Below, one piece after another: positions 17,237-26,678 of a DNA stretch of 64,000 bases. The stretch lies in the NCBI GenBank assembly GCA_002427815.1, contig DIZF01000029.1:11771-75770 (forward strand), read 5' to 3'. The first letter of the stretch is position 1. Every line of letters begins with the position of its first letter. A model generated the notes under the pieces. It saw only the letters and a list, made by a program, of their open reading frames with translations, made no database searches and was not told where the DNA came from. The stretch is from Ramlibacter tataouinensis (lineage in GTDB: Bacteria; Pseudomonadota; Gammaproteobacteria; Burkholderiales; Burkholderiaceae_C). The translations under genes were made by a program, and so were the position numbers.

Positions 17237-17277
17237 TTGCGAATTGTCAAACTTTTCAGCGGTCGGCCGCCTAGAGT
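17237..17277 (+). promoter_or_regulatory. FNR-like promoter of the second BON operon
   Basis: TTGCGAATTGTCAA (17237-17250), 21 bases, then TAGAGT (17272-17277). Predicted start near 17284, about 50 bases before the BON ATG. Same layout as 13653-13693. Confidence 0.65.
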
Positions 17278-17334
17278 GAAGAGAGCCGGCGCGCAAGCGT
17301 TGGCTCAGTCTCGCGATTCACAGGAGCGCCCGAA

Positions 17335-17988
17335 ATGAAGACCGACATGCAAATCAAGGCCGACGTCACGGCCGAACTCGCCTCGGATTCGAGCATCGAC
17401 GCCAGCGCCATCGGCGTCATGGTCCACAAGGGTCTGGTGACCCTGACCGGCCACCTGGACAGCTATGCCGTGAAGCATGCCGTCGAACGCGCGGTGCGCC
17501 GCGTGTCCGGCGTGCGCGGCATCGCGCTGGAACTGGACGTCAAGCTCGCCCCCGAGCACCAGCGCAGCGACCCGGAGATCGCCGAGGCGGCGATGGCGGC
17601 CTTGCGCTGGCATTCACTGGTTCCCGACGACCGCGTCAAGGTCGAAGTCGAGGACGGCCAGGTCACCTTGACCGGGCAGGTGGACTGGCCCTACCAGTTC
17701 AGCAGCGCCGAGCAGTGCGTCCGGCCGCTGCTGGGTGTGCGCGGCGTCAAGAATCTGGTGGCGATCAAGCCCCGCGTGCGCGGCAAGGACATCGCCGGCC
17801 AGATCACCGCCGCCCTGACGCGGCACGCCGTGCGTGAAGCCGATCACATCGACGTCGCAGTCGAAGGCAGCGTCGTCACGCTCAGCGGCAGAGTCGACTC
17901 GCTGGCCGAGCACGATGCCGCCGTGGGCGCAGCGTTCGGGACGCGCGGCGTTTCCACGGTCGTGGACAAACTCGAGGTCGGTGGCTAG
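17335..17988 (+). CDS. Triple BON-domain protein, paralogue
   Basis: A 217-residue protein with three BON domains, colinear with the product at 13751 and strongly similar along its length (MKTDMQIKADVTAELASDSSID; GVMVHKGLVTLTGHLDS; VEVEDGQVTLTGQVDWPYQ). No signal peptide. It is divergent from the host-attachment gene and opens the operon that continues into the phosphorylase stub, synthetase and dehydrogenase genes. A Shine-Dalgarno-like GGAG lies about ten bases before ATG 17335. The duplication, each copy with its own FNR-like promoter, suggests dosage or slightly different roles. Confidence 0.85.
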   Translation: MKTDMQIKADVTAELASDSSIDASAIGVMVHKGLVTLTGHLDSYAVKHAVERAVRRVSGVRGIALELDVKLAPEHQRSDPEIAEAAMAALRWHSLVPDDRVKVEVEDGQVTLTGQVDWPYQFSSAEQCVRPLLGVRGVKNLVAIKPRVRGKDIAGQITAALTRHAVREADHIDVAVEGSVVTLSGRVDSLAEHDAAVGAAFGTRGVSTVVDKLEVGG

Positions 17989-18008
17989 TCGCAACCGCCC
18001 ACGCACCG

Positions 18009-18214
18009 ATGCCGGAAGCGCCGTCCCCATCGATCGAGTCCACCGCCAGGCGGATTCGGCTGCGGCGGCTGGGGATCGACACGTACCAGGAGCCGGTGCT
18101 GTACATGCACCGCGACTGCCATGTCTGCCATTCGGAAGGCTTCGAGGCGCAGTCGCGGGTCGAGGTCGCGCTCAATGGACACCACATCGTCGCCACCCTG
18201 GTCAGCGGCGCGAG

Positions 18215-18218
<4 letters not shown>
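18009..18218 (+). pseudogene. N-terminal stub of a thymidine-phosphorylase-family protein
   Basis: Seventy codons, starting MPEAPSPSIESTARRIRLRR, with GIDTYQEPVLYMHRDCHVC and SEGFEAQSRVEVAL. I recognise this as the N-terminal domain of the roughly 500-residue thymidine/AMP-phosphorylase-like family. Homology ends at about HIVATLVSG, where the sequence changes abruptly to an acyl-CoA synthetase in another frame; the stop is TGA 18216-18218. More than 400 residues of the original gene are missing. The family supplies sugar phosphates from nucleosides or nucleotides and would fit the accessory PRPP synthase at 1877 (inference). Confidence 0.6.
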
Positions 18219-19741
<1,523 letters not shown>

Positions 19742-19742
19742 A

Positions 19743-20759
19743 GTGAGCATGACTTCCAAGATCCACCTAGCCCGCGCCCATCTGCAGCATCTGTACCGTG
19801 AAATGCTGCGCATCCGCCGCTTCGATGCGAAGTGCGTCGAGCTGTACCAGGCGCAGCAGATCCGCGGGTTCCTGCACCTGTACGACGGCGAGGAAGCAGT
19901 CGCCGTGGGCGTCATGGCCGCGCTCGAAGCCCGCGACGCGGTGGTGGCCACCTACCGCGAACACGGACAGGCGCTGGCTCGCGGTATCGCGATGAAAGGG
20001 CTGCTGGCCGAGATGCTGGGCAAGGTCGAAGGCTGCAGCCGCGGCCGTGGCGGCTCCATGCACATCTTCGACCGCGAGCGGCGGTTCTTCGGCGGCAACG
20101 CGATCGTGGGTGGCGGATTGCCGCTGGCGGCCGGCATCGCGCTGGCCGACAAACGGCTGCAGCGTGGTGCCATCACCGCCTGCTTCTTCGGCGAAGGGGC
20201 GGTGGGCGAAGGCGCCTTTCACGAAACCATGAACCTGGCCATGCTCTGGCAACTGCCGCTGCTGCTGCTCTGCGAAAACAACCTCTATGCGATGGGCATG
20301 CCGCTGGCTCAAGGGGAGGCCGAGACCGACATCTACCACAAGGCGCAGGCCTACCGCATGCCGTCCGCGCAGGTCGACGGCATGGATCCGGTGGCCATGG
20401 AAGCCGCCGCGCGCCGCGCGGTCGAGCAGGTGCGGGGCGGGCCGGGACCGTTCCTGCTGGAGTGCCGGACCTACCGTTATCGCGCACACTCGATGTTCGA
20501 CACTCAGGCCTACCGCTCGCGCGGCGAGATCGAGGAATGGAAGCAGCGCGACCCGATCGAGCGGCTGCGCACCTGGATGGCGGACAACCACCTCTTCGCC
20601 GACGCGGACGCAGCGCGCATCGACGCCGAGATCGCGGCCGAGATCGACGACGCGGTCGCTTTCGCGGAAGCGGGAACCCTGGAGCCGGTCGAAGACCTGG
20701 AGCGCTTCGTGCTGATGGACCGCGTGGTGCAGGACCCGCAGCAGGAGGTGGCGCCATGA
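19743..20759 (+). CDS. 2-oxoacid dehydrogenase E1 component, alpha subunit
   Basis: Thiamine-diphosphate-dependent decarboxylase subunit of a pyruvate- or acetoin-dehydrogenase-type complex. About 338 residues: LYQAQQIRGFLHLYDGEEAVAVG, YREHGQALARG, the GRGGSMHIFD phosphate-loop region, and the ThDP/Mg motif GEGAVGEGAFHETMNLA-x-ENN. GTG 19743 and ATG 19749 are both possible starts; the first codon lies two bases after the synthetase stop. It overlaps the beta subunit gene by ATGA. The substrate cannot be fixed from sequence; pyruvate is the simplest assumption next to an acyl-CoA synthetase and alanine dehydrogenase. Confidence 0.88.
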   Translation: MSMTSKIHLARAHLQHLYREMLRIRRFDAKCVELYQAQQIRGFLHLYDGEEAVAVGVMAALEARDAVVATYREHGQALARGIAMKGLLAEMLGKVEGCSRGRGGSMHIFDRERRFFGGNAIVGGGLPLAAGIALADKRLQRGAITACFFGEGAVGEGAFHETMNLAMLWQLPLLLLCENNLYAMGMPLAQGEAETDIYHKAQAYRMPSAQVDGMDPVAMEAAARRAVEQVRGGPGPFLLECRTYRYRAHSMFDTQAYRSRGEIEEWKQRDPIERLRTWMADNHLFADADAARIDAEIAAEIDDAVAFAEAGTLEPVEDLERFVLMDRVVQDPQQEVAP

Positions 20760-21748
20760 CCGCCGGCCCGATCCGCATGACTTACCGCGAGGCCTGCCGG
20801 CAGGCGATTCGCGAAGCGCTGCTGGCCGATCCGCGCACCTTCGTCATGGGCGAGGACGTGGGAAGGTATGGCGGCTGCTATGCGGTCACCAAGGGGCTGC
20901 TCGAGGAGTTCGGCCCCCAACGGATCGTGGACACGCCGCTGGCCGAAAACGGATTCGTCGGCGCGGGGATCGGCGCCGCGATCGCGGGTCTGCGCCCTAT
21001 CGTGGAGATCATGACCTGCAACTTCAGCCTGCTCGCGCTCGATCAGATCCTGAACAATGCGGCGACGCTCTCGCACATGTCGGGCGGCCAGTTCGCGGTG
21101 CCGCTGGTGATCCGCATGGCCACCGGCGGCGGCCGGCAGCTGGCCGCCCAGCACTCGCACAGTCTGGAGGGCTGGTACGCGCACATTCCAGGGCTGAAGG
21201 TGCTGGCGCCGGGAACCGTCGAAGATGCGCGCTTCATGCTCGCCGCTGCGCTGGCCGATCCGAACCCGGTGCTGATCTTCGAGCACATCGTGCTCTACAA
21301 CGCCGAGGGCGAACTCGATCCGGCGGTCAACGGCGTCGACATCGCCCATGCGCGCCTGAGGCGGCAAGGCCGCGACGTGACGCTCGTCACCCACGGCAAC
21401 AGCCTGCCCAAATGCCTGGAAGCGGCGCAGGCGCTGGAGCGCGACGGCATCGAAGCCGAGGTGCCCGACCTGCGCGTGCTGCGCCCGCTCGATACCGCCG
21501 CCATCATCAGTTCGGTGTCGCGCACGCGCCGCTGCGTCATCGTCGACGAAGGCTGGAAGAGCGGATCGCTCTCGGCCGAGATCGCGGCCCGGCTGGCCGA
21601 AAGCGCGTTCTACGAACTCGATGCGCCGCTGCGACGGGTCTGCAGCCGCGAGGTACCCGTGCCATATGCCGCGCACATGGAAGAGGCGGCGCTGCCGCGG
21701 GTGGCCGACATCGTGGCCGCGGCGCGCGGGGTGGCCCAAGGCCGCTGA
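20756..21748 (+). CDS. 2-oxoacid dehydrogenase E1 component, beta subunit
   Basis: Pairs with the preceding alpha subunit to form the ThDP-binding heterotetramer. 330 residues: MTYREACRQAIREALLAD, VMGEDVGRYGGCYAVTKGL, the ThDP-activating Glu in DTPLAENGFVGAGIGAA, and the C-terminal domain LVTHGNSLPKCLEAA with VIVDEGWKSGSL. Lengths and motifs are normal. ATG 20756 is well placed after GGAGGTGGCGCC and overlaps the alpha stop by four bases, so translation is coupled. Confidence 0.9.
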   Translation: MTAGPIRMTYREACRQAIREALLADPRTFVMGEDVGRYGGCYAVTKGLLEEFGPQRIVDTPLAENGFVGAGIGAAIAGLRPIVEIMTCNFSLLALDQILNNAATLSHMSGGQFAVPLVIRMATGGGRQLAAQHSHSLEGWYAHIPGLKVLAPGTVEDARFMLAAALADPNPVLIFEHIVLYNAEGELDPAVNGVDIAHARLRRQGRDVTLVTHGNSLPKCLEAAQALERDGIEAEVPDLRVLRPLDTAAIISSVSRTRRCVIVDEGWKSGSLSAEIAARLAESAFYELDAPLRRVCSREVPVPYAAHMEEAALPRVADIVAAARGVAQGR

Positions 21749-21754
21749 ATCGCC

Positions 21755-22912
21755 ATGGCCGACTTCCTGATGCCCGCTTTGGGCGCCGACATGGAGACCG
21801 GCAAGGTCGTGCAATGGCTGGTCCAGCCGGGCAGCCGCGTCAAGCGGGGCGACGTGGTCGCGGTGGTCGAAACCCACAAGGGTGCAATCGATGTCGAAAT
21901 TTTTCTCGATGGCGTGATCGACAAGCTCGCGCCGGTCGGCGAGGAACTGAAGGTCGGCGCGGTGCTCGCGCAGGTGCAGGAGCCGGGCGAACCCGCGCCC
22001 GCAGCAGCCACCACGGCGCGGGCCAAGGTCAGCCCGGCCGCGCGGCGCCGTGCGCATGAACTCGGGGTCGATCCGGATCGCCTGCATGGCACAGGCACAG
22101 ACGGTTCCGTGACGCTGGCCGACGTGGAAAAGGCCGGGTCCCAGCCTCCGCCGGCACCGGCGGTCGCGGCGATGCCGGCAGCGCAAGCGCCATCCGCCCC
22201 CGCACCTGCGGCTCCCGCTGCGCCGGAGCGGCCGAAGACCGGTTTCGATGCCGCTCTCATGCGCCAGGCCATCGCCCGCGCGATGGCCCGTTCCAAGCGT
22301 GAGATCCCGCACTACTACCTCACGACGACAATCGATTTCGCCGCCGCCAGCGGCTGGCTCGAGTCGTACAACCGCGACCGCGCGCCCGAGGAGCGACTGT
22401 TGCCGGCAGCGCTGCTGCTCAAGGCCACGGCGCGGGCCCTGGGCGCAGTGCCGCAACTCAATGGTTTCTACGAAAAGGATTCCTTCCGGGCGGGACCCGG
22501 AATCCACGTCGGCTGGGCCATTGCGCTGCGGGGCGGCGGCCTGGTGGCCCCGGCGATCCACGATGTCGATCGCAAGGCGCTACCCGAACTGATGGCCGCC
22601 TTGCGCGACCTCGTTCAGCGCGCCCGCGCCGGCGGGCTGCGAAGTTCGGAACTGACGGATCCCACCGTCACGGTGACCAGCGTCGGCGATCGGGGCGCCG
22701 AGTGCGTGCTGGGCGTGATCTATCCGCCCCAGGTCGCCATCGTCGGATTCGGGCGCGTGGTCGAACGACCCTGGGTGATCCAGGGCCAGGTCCAGGCCCG
22801 GCCGCTGGTGGCGGCGAGCCTTGCGGCGGACCACCGCGCGAGCGATGGGCATATCGGCGGCCTGCTGCTGGCGGCGATCGATCGCGCCTTGCAGCACCCT
22901 GAGAGCCTTTGA
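21755..22912 (+). CDS. 2-oxoacid dehydrogenase E2 component (lipoyl acyltransferase)
   Basis: Core acyltransferase of the complex, 385 residues. One lipoyl domain (residues 1-75; lipoylated Lys42 in ETHKGAIDVE, not the common DKA), a peripheral-subunit-binding domain (SPAARRRAHELGVDPDRLHGTG), an Ala/Pro linker and the catalytic domain ending with ADHRASDGHIGG, the HRxxDG active-site motif. No E3 (dihydrolipoamide dehydrogenase) gene follows, so E3 must come from elsewhere. Six bases after the beta subunit stop; the ACP gene follows 13 bases later. Confidence 0.9.
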   Translation: MADFLMPALGADMETGKVVQWLVQPGSRVKRGDVVAVVETHKGAIDVEIFLDGVIDKLAPVGEELKVGAVLAQVQEPGEPAPAAATTARAKVSPAARRRAHELGVDPDRLHGTGTDGSVTLADVEKAGSQPPPAPAVAAMPAAQAPSAPAPAAPAAPERPKTGFDAALMRQAIARAMARSKREIPHYYLTTTIDFAAASGWLESYNRDRAPEERLLPAALLLKATARALGAVPQLNGFYEKDSFRAGPGIHVGWAIALRGGGLVAPAIHDVDRKALPELMAALRDLVQRARAGGLRSSELTDPTVTVTSVGDRGAECVLGVIYPPQVAIVGFGRVVERPWVIQGQVQARPLVAASLAADHRASDGHIGGLLLAAIDRALQHPESL

Positions 22913-22925
22913 AGCGGGAGCATTC

Positions 22926-23165
22926 GTGAACGAGCGCGAGATTCGCAGTCTGGTGGCCGAAGTCCTTGCGGGGATCGCGCCCGAGGCCGATCTGGCGGCG
23001 GTGGGCGACGCGCAGGATCTGCGCGAGGCGCTGGACCTGGATTCGATGGACTTCCTGAACTTCGTGATCGGCCTGGGTCAACGCAGCGCCGTGACGATTC
23101 CCGAGGCCGACACGCCCCGGTTGACCACCCTGGGCGGTATCGTGGCCTACCTTGCCCGCCCGTGA
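22926..23165 (+). CDS. Acyl carrier protein linked to the dehydrogenase operon
   Basis: A 79-residue acyl carrier protein starting at GTG 22926 (MNEREIRSLVAEVL) after GGGAG. The phosphopantetheine site is Ser40 in LREALDLDSMDFLNFV, and helix II has the usual acidic face. An ACP as the last gene of an E1alpha-E1beta-E2 operon is unusual; it suggests acetyl or acyl transfer to a carrier instead of, or besides, CoA. No synthase or phosphopantetheinyl transferase lies nearby. Recognition as an ACP is firm; the role is inference. Confidence 0.82.
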   Translation: MNEREIRSLVAEVLAGIAPEADLAAVGDAQDLREALDLDSMDFLNFVIGLGQRSAVTIPEADTPRLTTLGGIVAYLARP

Positions 23166-23180
23166 CCCCGCCGGCGAGGG

Positions 23181-24296
23181 TCAGACGAAGAATGCGTCCG
23201 GATCGCGCCAGGCAAAGCCGGTGGCGAGCGCCACCGCCTGGTGCGTGACTTCACCCATGCAGACGTTCAGGCCATGGCGCAGGTGCACGTCCTCGGCCAG
23301 CGCGCGTTTCCAGCCCTTGTCCGCCAGCGCGAGCACGTGCGGCAGCGTGGCATTGTTCAAGGCGAAGGTCGAGGTCCGGGCCACCGCGCCCGGCATGTTG
23401 GCCACGCAATAGTGGACGACGCCGTCCACGATGAACGTCGGCGCGGCATGGGTGGTCGGCCGCGAAGTCTCGAAGCACCCACCCTGGTCGATCGCCACGT
23501 CGACCAGCACGGCGCCGCGCTTCATCCGGCTCACCATCTCGCGTGTCACCAGTTTGGGCGCCGCCGCCCCCGGCACCAGCACGGCGCCGATCACCAGGTC
23601 GGCTTCCAGCACGGCCTTCTCGATCGCGTGTGCGGTGGAATGGCGGGTGGATACCCGGTTGCCGTAAACCAGGTCGAGCTGCCTCAGGCGGTCCACGTTC
23701 CGGTCGATCAGCGTCACACTCGCGCCGGCGCCCACCGCCATCTGCAGCGCGTTGGTGCCGACGACACCGGCCCCGATGATCGCCACCCGGGCCGCGGGCA
23801 CGCCGGCGACGCCGCCCAGCAGGACGCCCATCCCGCCGGCAGGCAGCTCCAGGTGGGCCGCACCGGCCTGCACCGCCAGCCGCCCGGCCACTTCGCTCAT
23901 CGGCGCCAGCAACGGCAGGCCGCCGCCGGGGCCGGTCACCGTTTCATAGGCGATGCACACGGCGCCCGACTTCACCAGGGCTGCCGTCTGCTGCGGGTCC
24001 GGCGCCAGGTGCAGGTAGGTGAACAGCACCTGGCCGGGCCTGAGCATCTCGCGTTCCTGCGGCTGGGGCTCCTTCACCTTGACGACCAGTTCGGCCCGGC
24101 TGTAGATCTCGCCCGCGGCGGCGGCGATGCGCGCCCCCGCCGCGGCGTATTGCTCGTCGCCCAGGCCGATCGCGCGGCCCAGATCGGCTTGAACCACAAC
24201 CGAATGGCCGCGGGCCGTGAGTTCGCGCACGCTGGCCGGCGTGAGCGCGGCCCGGTACTCGTGGTTCTTGATTTCCTTGGGGACTCCGATGAGCAT
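23181..24296 (-). CDS. ald: Alanine dehydrogenase
   Basis: NAD-dependent interconversion of pyruvate plus ammonia and L-alanine; in anoxic cells it can re-oxidise NADH. 371 residues, normal length: MLIGVPKEIKNHEYRAALTP, VKVKEPQPQE with the substrate Lys, TYLHLAPD with the catalytic His, AIIGAGVVGTNALQMA (Rossmann fold) and DVAIDQGGCFETSRPTTH. Convergent with the dehydrogenase-ACP operon, 15 bases apart. No FNR box was found in the 125-base upstream gap shared with the divergent membrane-protein gene. Hypoxia-induced Ald is well known in mycobacteria. Confidence 0.93.
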   Translation of the reverse strand: MLIGVPKEIKNHEYRAALTPASVRELTARGHSVVVQADLGRAIGLGDEQYAAAGARIAAAAGEIYSRAELVVKVKEPQPQEREMLRPGQVLFTYLHLAPDPQQTAALVKSGAVCIAYETVTGPGGGLPLLAPMSEVAGRLAVQAGAAHLELPAGGMGVLLGGVAGVPAARVAIIGAGVVGTNALQMAVGAGASVTLIDRNVDRLRQLDLVYGNRVSTRHSTAHAIEKAVLEADLVIGAVLVPGAAAPKLVTREMVSRMKRGAVLVDVAIDQGGCFETSRPTTHAAPTFIVDGVVHYCVANMPGAVARTSTFALNNATLPHVLALADKGWKRALAEDVHLRHGLNVCMGEVTHQAVALATGFAWRDPDAFFV

Positions 24297-24421
24297 CACA
24301 TCCCTCCCGGCCCGGGTTCGGGCCCTTGCTGGAGACTGCCAATTTTCCGCCGCGCCATGGCGCGAAACATTGCAGCGGATCAGTGAATGCCACAATCGCG
24401 AGGCTCCCGAACTCATCCGCA

Positions 24422-24955
24422 ATGAAAGCCACTTCTTCCCGTCGCCAGCTCATCGTCTTCGTGCTGCTGGTCCTGGCCCTGGCCGGCGCCGCCATCCGCC
24501 AATGGGCCGACAACCCGTCCATCACGCGCGACATCGGCACCTTGCTGCTGGTGCTGTGGCTGCCCATCATCGGCAACGTGGTGGCTTACGTCATCATGCG
24601 TGTGCAAAGCGCACGGCGGGCGCGAGGGGCCGCCGGATTCGCACCGGACGCGGCGTTCATTCCGCACCTGCTGGTTGAAGTCCAACCGCTCGCGCCCACG
24701 CCCGTGCTCTCGAACGAGGAGCGCAATTGCACCCTGGTCATAGCCCAGGAGGGCTTCACCGCGCGGGGTGCGTTGCCGCTGGCGCAATGGCTGGCCGCGG
24801 GCGAAGCCCGGTCGGTCGAGCTGCAATTGCTACGGCCGGAACTGGCCTTGCCGCGGCTGCCGGCCGGCGCGGACTTCACCATGCTGGCGGGCCGTTCGGT
24901 CGCGGCCAGCGGGCGCATCCTGAAGGTGCTCGATTGGAAGAAAAGGCCCGCATGA
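24422..24955 (+). CDS. Two-helix membrane protein of unknown function
   Basis: A 177-residue protein not assigned to a named family. Two hydrophobic helices near the N-terminus (LIVFVLLVLALAGAAI and a second around LLLVLWLPIIGNVVAYVIM) are followed by a soluble domain of about 110 residues containing PHLLVEVQPLAPTP, CTLVIAQEGFTARG and DFTMLAGRSVAASGRIL. The order suggests an inner-membrane anchor with one soluble face. It overlaps the next gene by ATGA, so the two products probably act together. Confidence 0.7.
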   Translation: MKATSSRRQLIVFVLLVLALAGAAIRQWADNPSITRDIGTLLLVLWLPIIGNVVAYVIMRVQSARRARGAAGFAPDAAFIPHLLVEVQPLAPTPVLSNEERNCTLVIAQEGFTARGALPLAQWLAAGEARSVELQLLRPELALPRLPAGADFTMLAGRSVAASGRILKVLDWKKRPA

Positions 24956-25557
24956 ACCCCACCACCGCCGAACTGCTGGCCCGCATCCGGCACATCGAGG
25001 ACGATCTCGAGCAGGAATTCAAGCGCCGACGCGCCGAGCTGCATGCCGACTTCGACGACCGCCGGGTGCGTTTCGAGAGCGAGGTGCTCCAGCAGCAACG
25101 CCGCTTCAAGACCGGTCTGCTGAAGTACCTGCTCAACGCCGACCTGCGCAATGTGGCCTCGGCGCCGTTCGTCTATGCGGTGTTCTTTCCGCTGCTGCTG
25201 CTGGACCTGTTCGTGGGGGCCTACCAGTTCATCTGTTTTCCGCTCTACGGCATCGCACCCGTGCGCCGCCGCGACTACCTGGTGTTCGATCGCACCCACC
25301 TGGCCTACCTGAACGCGATCGAAAAGATCAACTGCGCCTACTGCTCCTATGGGAACGGGCTGGCTTCCTACGTCCGGGAGGTCGTGGCCCGTACCGAGCA
25401 GTACTGGTGTCCGATCAAGCACACGCGGCGCCTCCTGCAGGCGCATCCCTACTACAGTGGATTTGTCGATTACGGCGATGGCGAGGGCTACCGCCGCGAG
25501 CTGACGGCCCTGCGCGAACAGCTCGCCGGGCTCGGGCTTCCCGCCGCCAAGCCCTGA
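24952..25557 (+). CDS. Conserved protein with coiled coil and membrane segment, unknown function
   Basis: A 201-residue protein with a charged N-terminal helix (about residues 5-55, RHIEDDLEQEFKRRRAELH), a hydrophobic stretch around FVYAVFFPLLLLDLFVGAYQF, and a Cys-containing region EKINCAYCSYGNGLASY with a CxxC pair, followed by YWCPIKH. The Cys pattern could bind a metal or be redox-active; I cannot name a family. Translationally coupled to the preceding membrane protein. It ends just before an 8-bp repeat array. Confidence 0.7.
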   Translation: MNPTTAELLARIRHIEDDLEQEFKRRRAELHADFDDRRVRFESEVLQQQRRFKTGLLKYLLNADLRNVASAPFVYAVFFPLLLLDLFVGAYQFICFPLYGIAPVRRRDYLVFDRTHLAYLNAIEKINCAYCSYGNGLASYVREVVARTEQYWCPIKHTRRLLQAHPYYSGFVDYGDGEGYRRELTALREQLAGLGLPAAKP

Positions 25558-25560
25558 GGT

Positions 25561-25632
25561 GGCGCTGCGGCGCTGCGGCGCTGCGGCGCTGCGGCCGGGC
25601 GGCCGGGCGGCCAGGCGGCCAGGCGGCCGGGC
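25561..25632. repeat. 8-bp tandem repeat array (nine units)
   Basis: Four copies of GGCGCTGC followed by GGCCGGGC x2, GGCCAGGC x2 and GGCCGGGC, 72 bases in perfect 8-base register. It lies between the stop codons of two convergent genes, so copy-number change would not shift a reading frame. It may form hairpins and act as a transcription barrier. Confidence 0.85.
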
Positions 25633-25634
25633 GC

Positions 25635-26087
25635 TCAGGCGAACAGCTTGGCGCCGTGTTCCGGGTTTCCGATCATGGCTTCGAGCGCGTCGACCAGGTG
25701 GTCCGGCATCTCGGCCATGGTGGGGGTCTTTTCGCGCAGCCACGCGTTGGCGTGGACATCGACGATCTCGACCGGGGAGTCGAAATAAGCGCCCTGAGCC
25801 CGTGCCATCGGTTTGGCGGCGTTCTTGAACTTGAAGCGGCCGCGCCAGAGCCCACCGCCGGCCGGCGGGTATTTCTCGTAAGCCCGGTACTTGTAGCCCA
25901 GCCAATACGACCGCGCGCTCTTGGGCTCGGCACGCACTTCAATGACGTAGATGTCGTTGCCCAGCGAAGCCTGGGTGGCTTCGGGCTCGCAGGAGGTGTA
26001 GGAGTAAGGTGTTTTTCTCACATCCTTCATGATGCGGGCCAGCAGGCCGTGATCTTCGACGATGTGTTTGACTGCATATGCGGGCAC
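25635..26087 (-). CDS. Hypothetical protein
   Basis: A 150-residue soluble protein without a recognised family. I chose GTG 26087 (reading PAYAVKHIVEDHGLLARIM) because AAGGAG lies eight bases upstream; the longer in-frame version lacks a good ribosome site. Features: YTSCEPEATQASLGNDIYVIEV, SYWLGYKYRAYEKYPPAGGG, LWRGRFKFKNAAKPMARAQ, and a C-terminal helix MPDHLVDALEAMIGNPEHG. No signal peptide. Neighbours give no clear functional hint; it points away from the chaperone operon and has no FNR site of good quality. Confidence 0.65.
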   Translation of the reverse strand: MPAYAVKHIVEDHGLLARIMKDVRKTPYSYTSCEPEATQASLGNDIYVIEVRAEPKSARSYWLGYKYRAYEKYPPAGGGLWRGRFKFKNAAKPMARAQGAYFDSPVEIVDVHANAWLREKTPTMAEMPDHLVDALEAMIGNPEHGAKLFA

Positions 26088-26228
26088 GGGAGTTTCTCCT
26101 TGGGGGCCGACCCACAGTAGCATGGATGAGGCCGGTTTCACCAGGAGACCTGCAGGAATGTCAAAAGGATTGCGCTCGATCACGAGCCGATCTGCCCGCT
26201 TTCGCCCGCAACCAGCCCGGATTCGCGG

Positions 26229-26678
26229 CTACCTTGACGAATCGAAGCCCGAGTCGGGCCCCTGCCCGGCGCTGCCGGAAGGGGTGACGGGCGCGTCGCT
26301 CACAGCCCCGCCATGCGGCTCGCGCCACGGCTCGGGGCCTTCCCGGTGCGAGCCATGCGCATGGCCGGGCAAATGGGCCTGCAGCGACTTGACCTGGCGC
26401 TCCAGCATGTCGATCCGGTGCAGGTAATCCAGCAGCAGGGCGACGGCGAAAAGGTCCAGGTCGAAGTCGCGGCGCAGCCTGGCGGCGCGGCGCAGCGTGC
26501 CTATGCACTCGGCGCTGAAAAGCCGCTGCGGCCCTTCCTTGTCGATCGGCTCCAGCGCGCCGAACTCCAGCAGTTCTTCCAGCTCGGCTTCGGTCAGGCC
26601 GCAGACCCGCGACAGTTCGGCCATCGTCACGGTTTCGCGGGCATCGAGCCAGGCCACTTCGACCACATGCGCAGTCAT
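26229..26678 (-). CDS. cbpM: Chaperone modulator CbpM
   Basis: MerR-like modulator that binds the J-domain of CbpA and restrains it. 149 residues: a helix-turn-helix-like N-terminal half (VTMAELSRVCGLTEAELEELLEFGALEP), a helical dimer region (TLRRAARLRRDFDLDLFAVALLLDYLHRIDMLERQV), then a long Pro/Gly/His-rich disordered tail of about 45 residues, longer than in the E. coli protein. It overlaps cbpA by ATGA, the standard arrangement. Confidence 0.87.
   Translation of the reverse strand: MTAHVVEVAWLDARETVTMAELSRVCGLTEAELEELLEFGALEPIDKEGPQRLFSAECIGTLRRAARLRRDFDLDLFAVALLLDYLHRIDMLERQVKSLQAHLPGHAHGSHREGPEPWREPHGGAVSDAPVTPSGSAGQGPDSGFDSSR

Noticed and set aside
25561..25632. CRISPR-like array
   Set aside because: Units are 8 bases with no spacers; it is a simple tandem repeat, and no cas genes are present.
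26170..26183. TTGCGCTCGATCAC as a possible FNR box for the hypothetical gene at 25635
   Set aside because: Imperfect half-sites and the expected -10 position reads TCTCCT.
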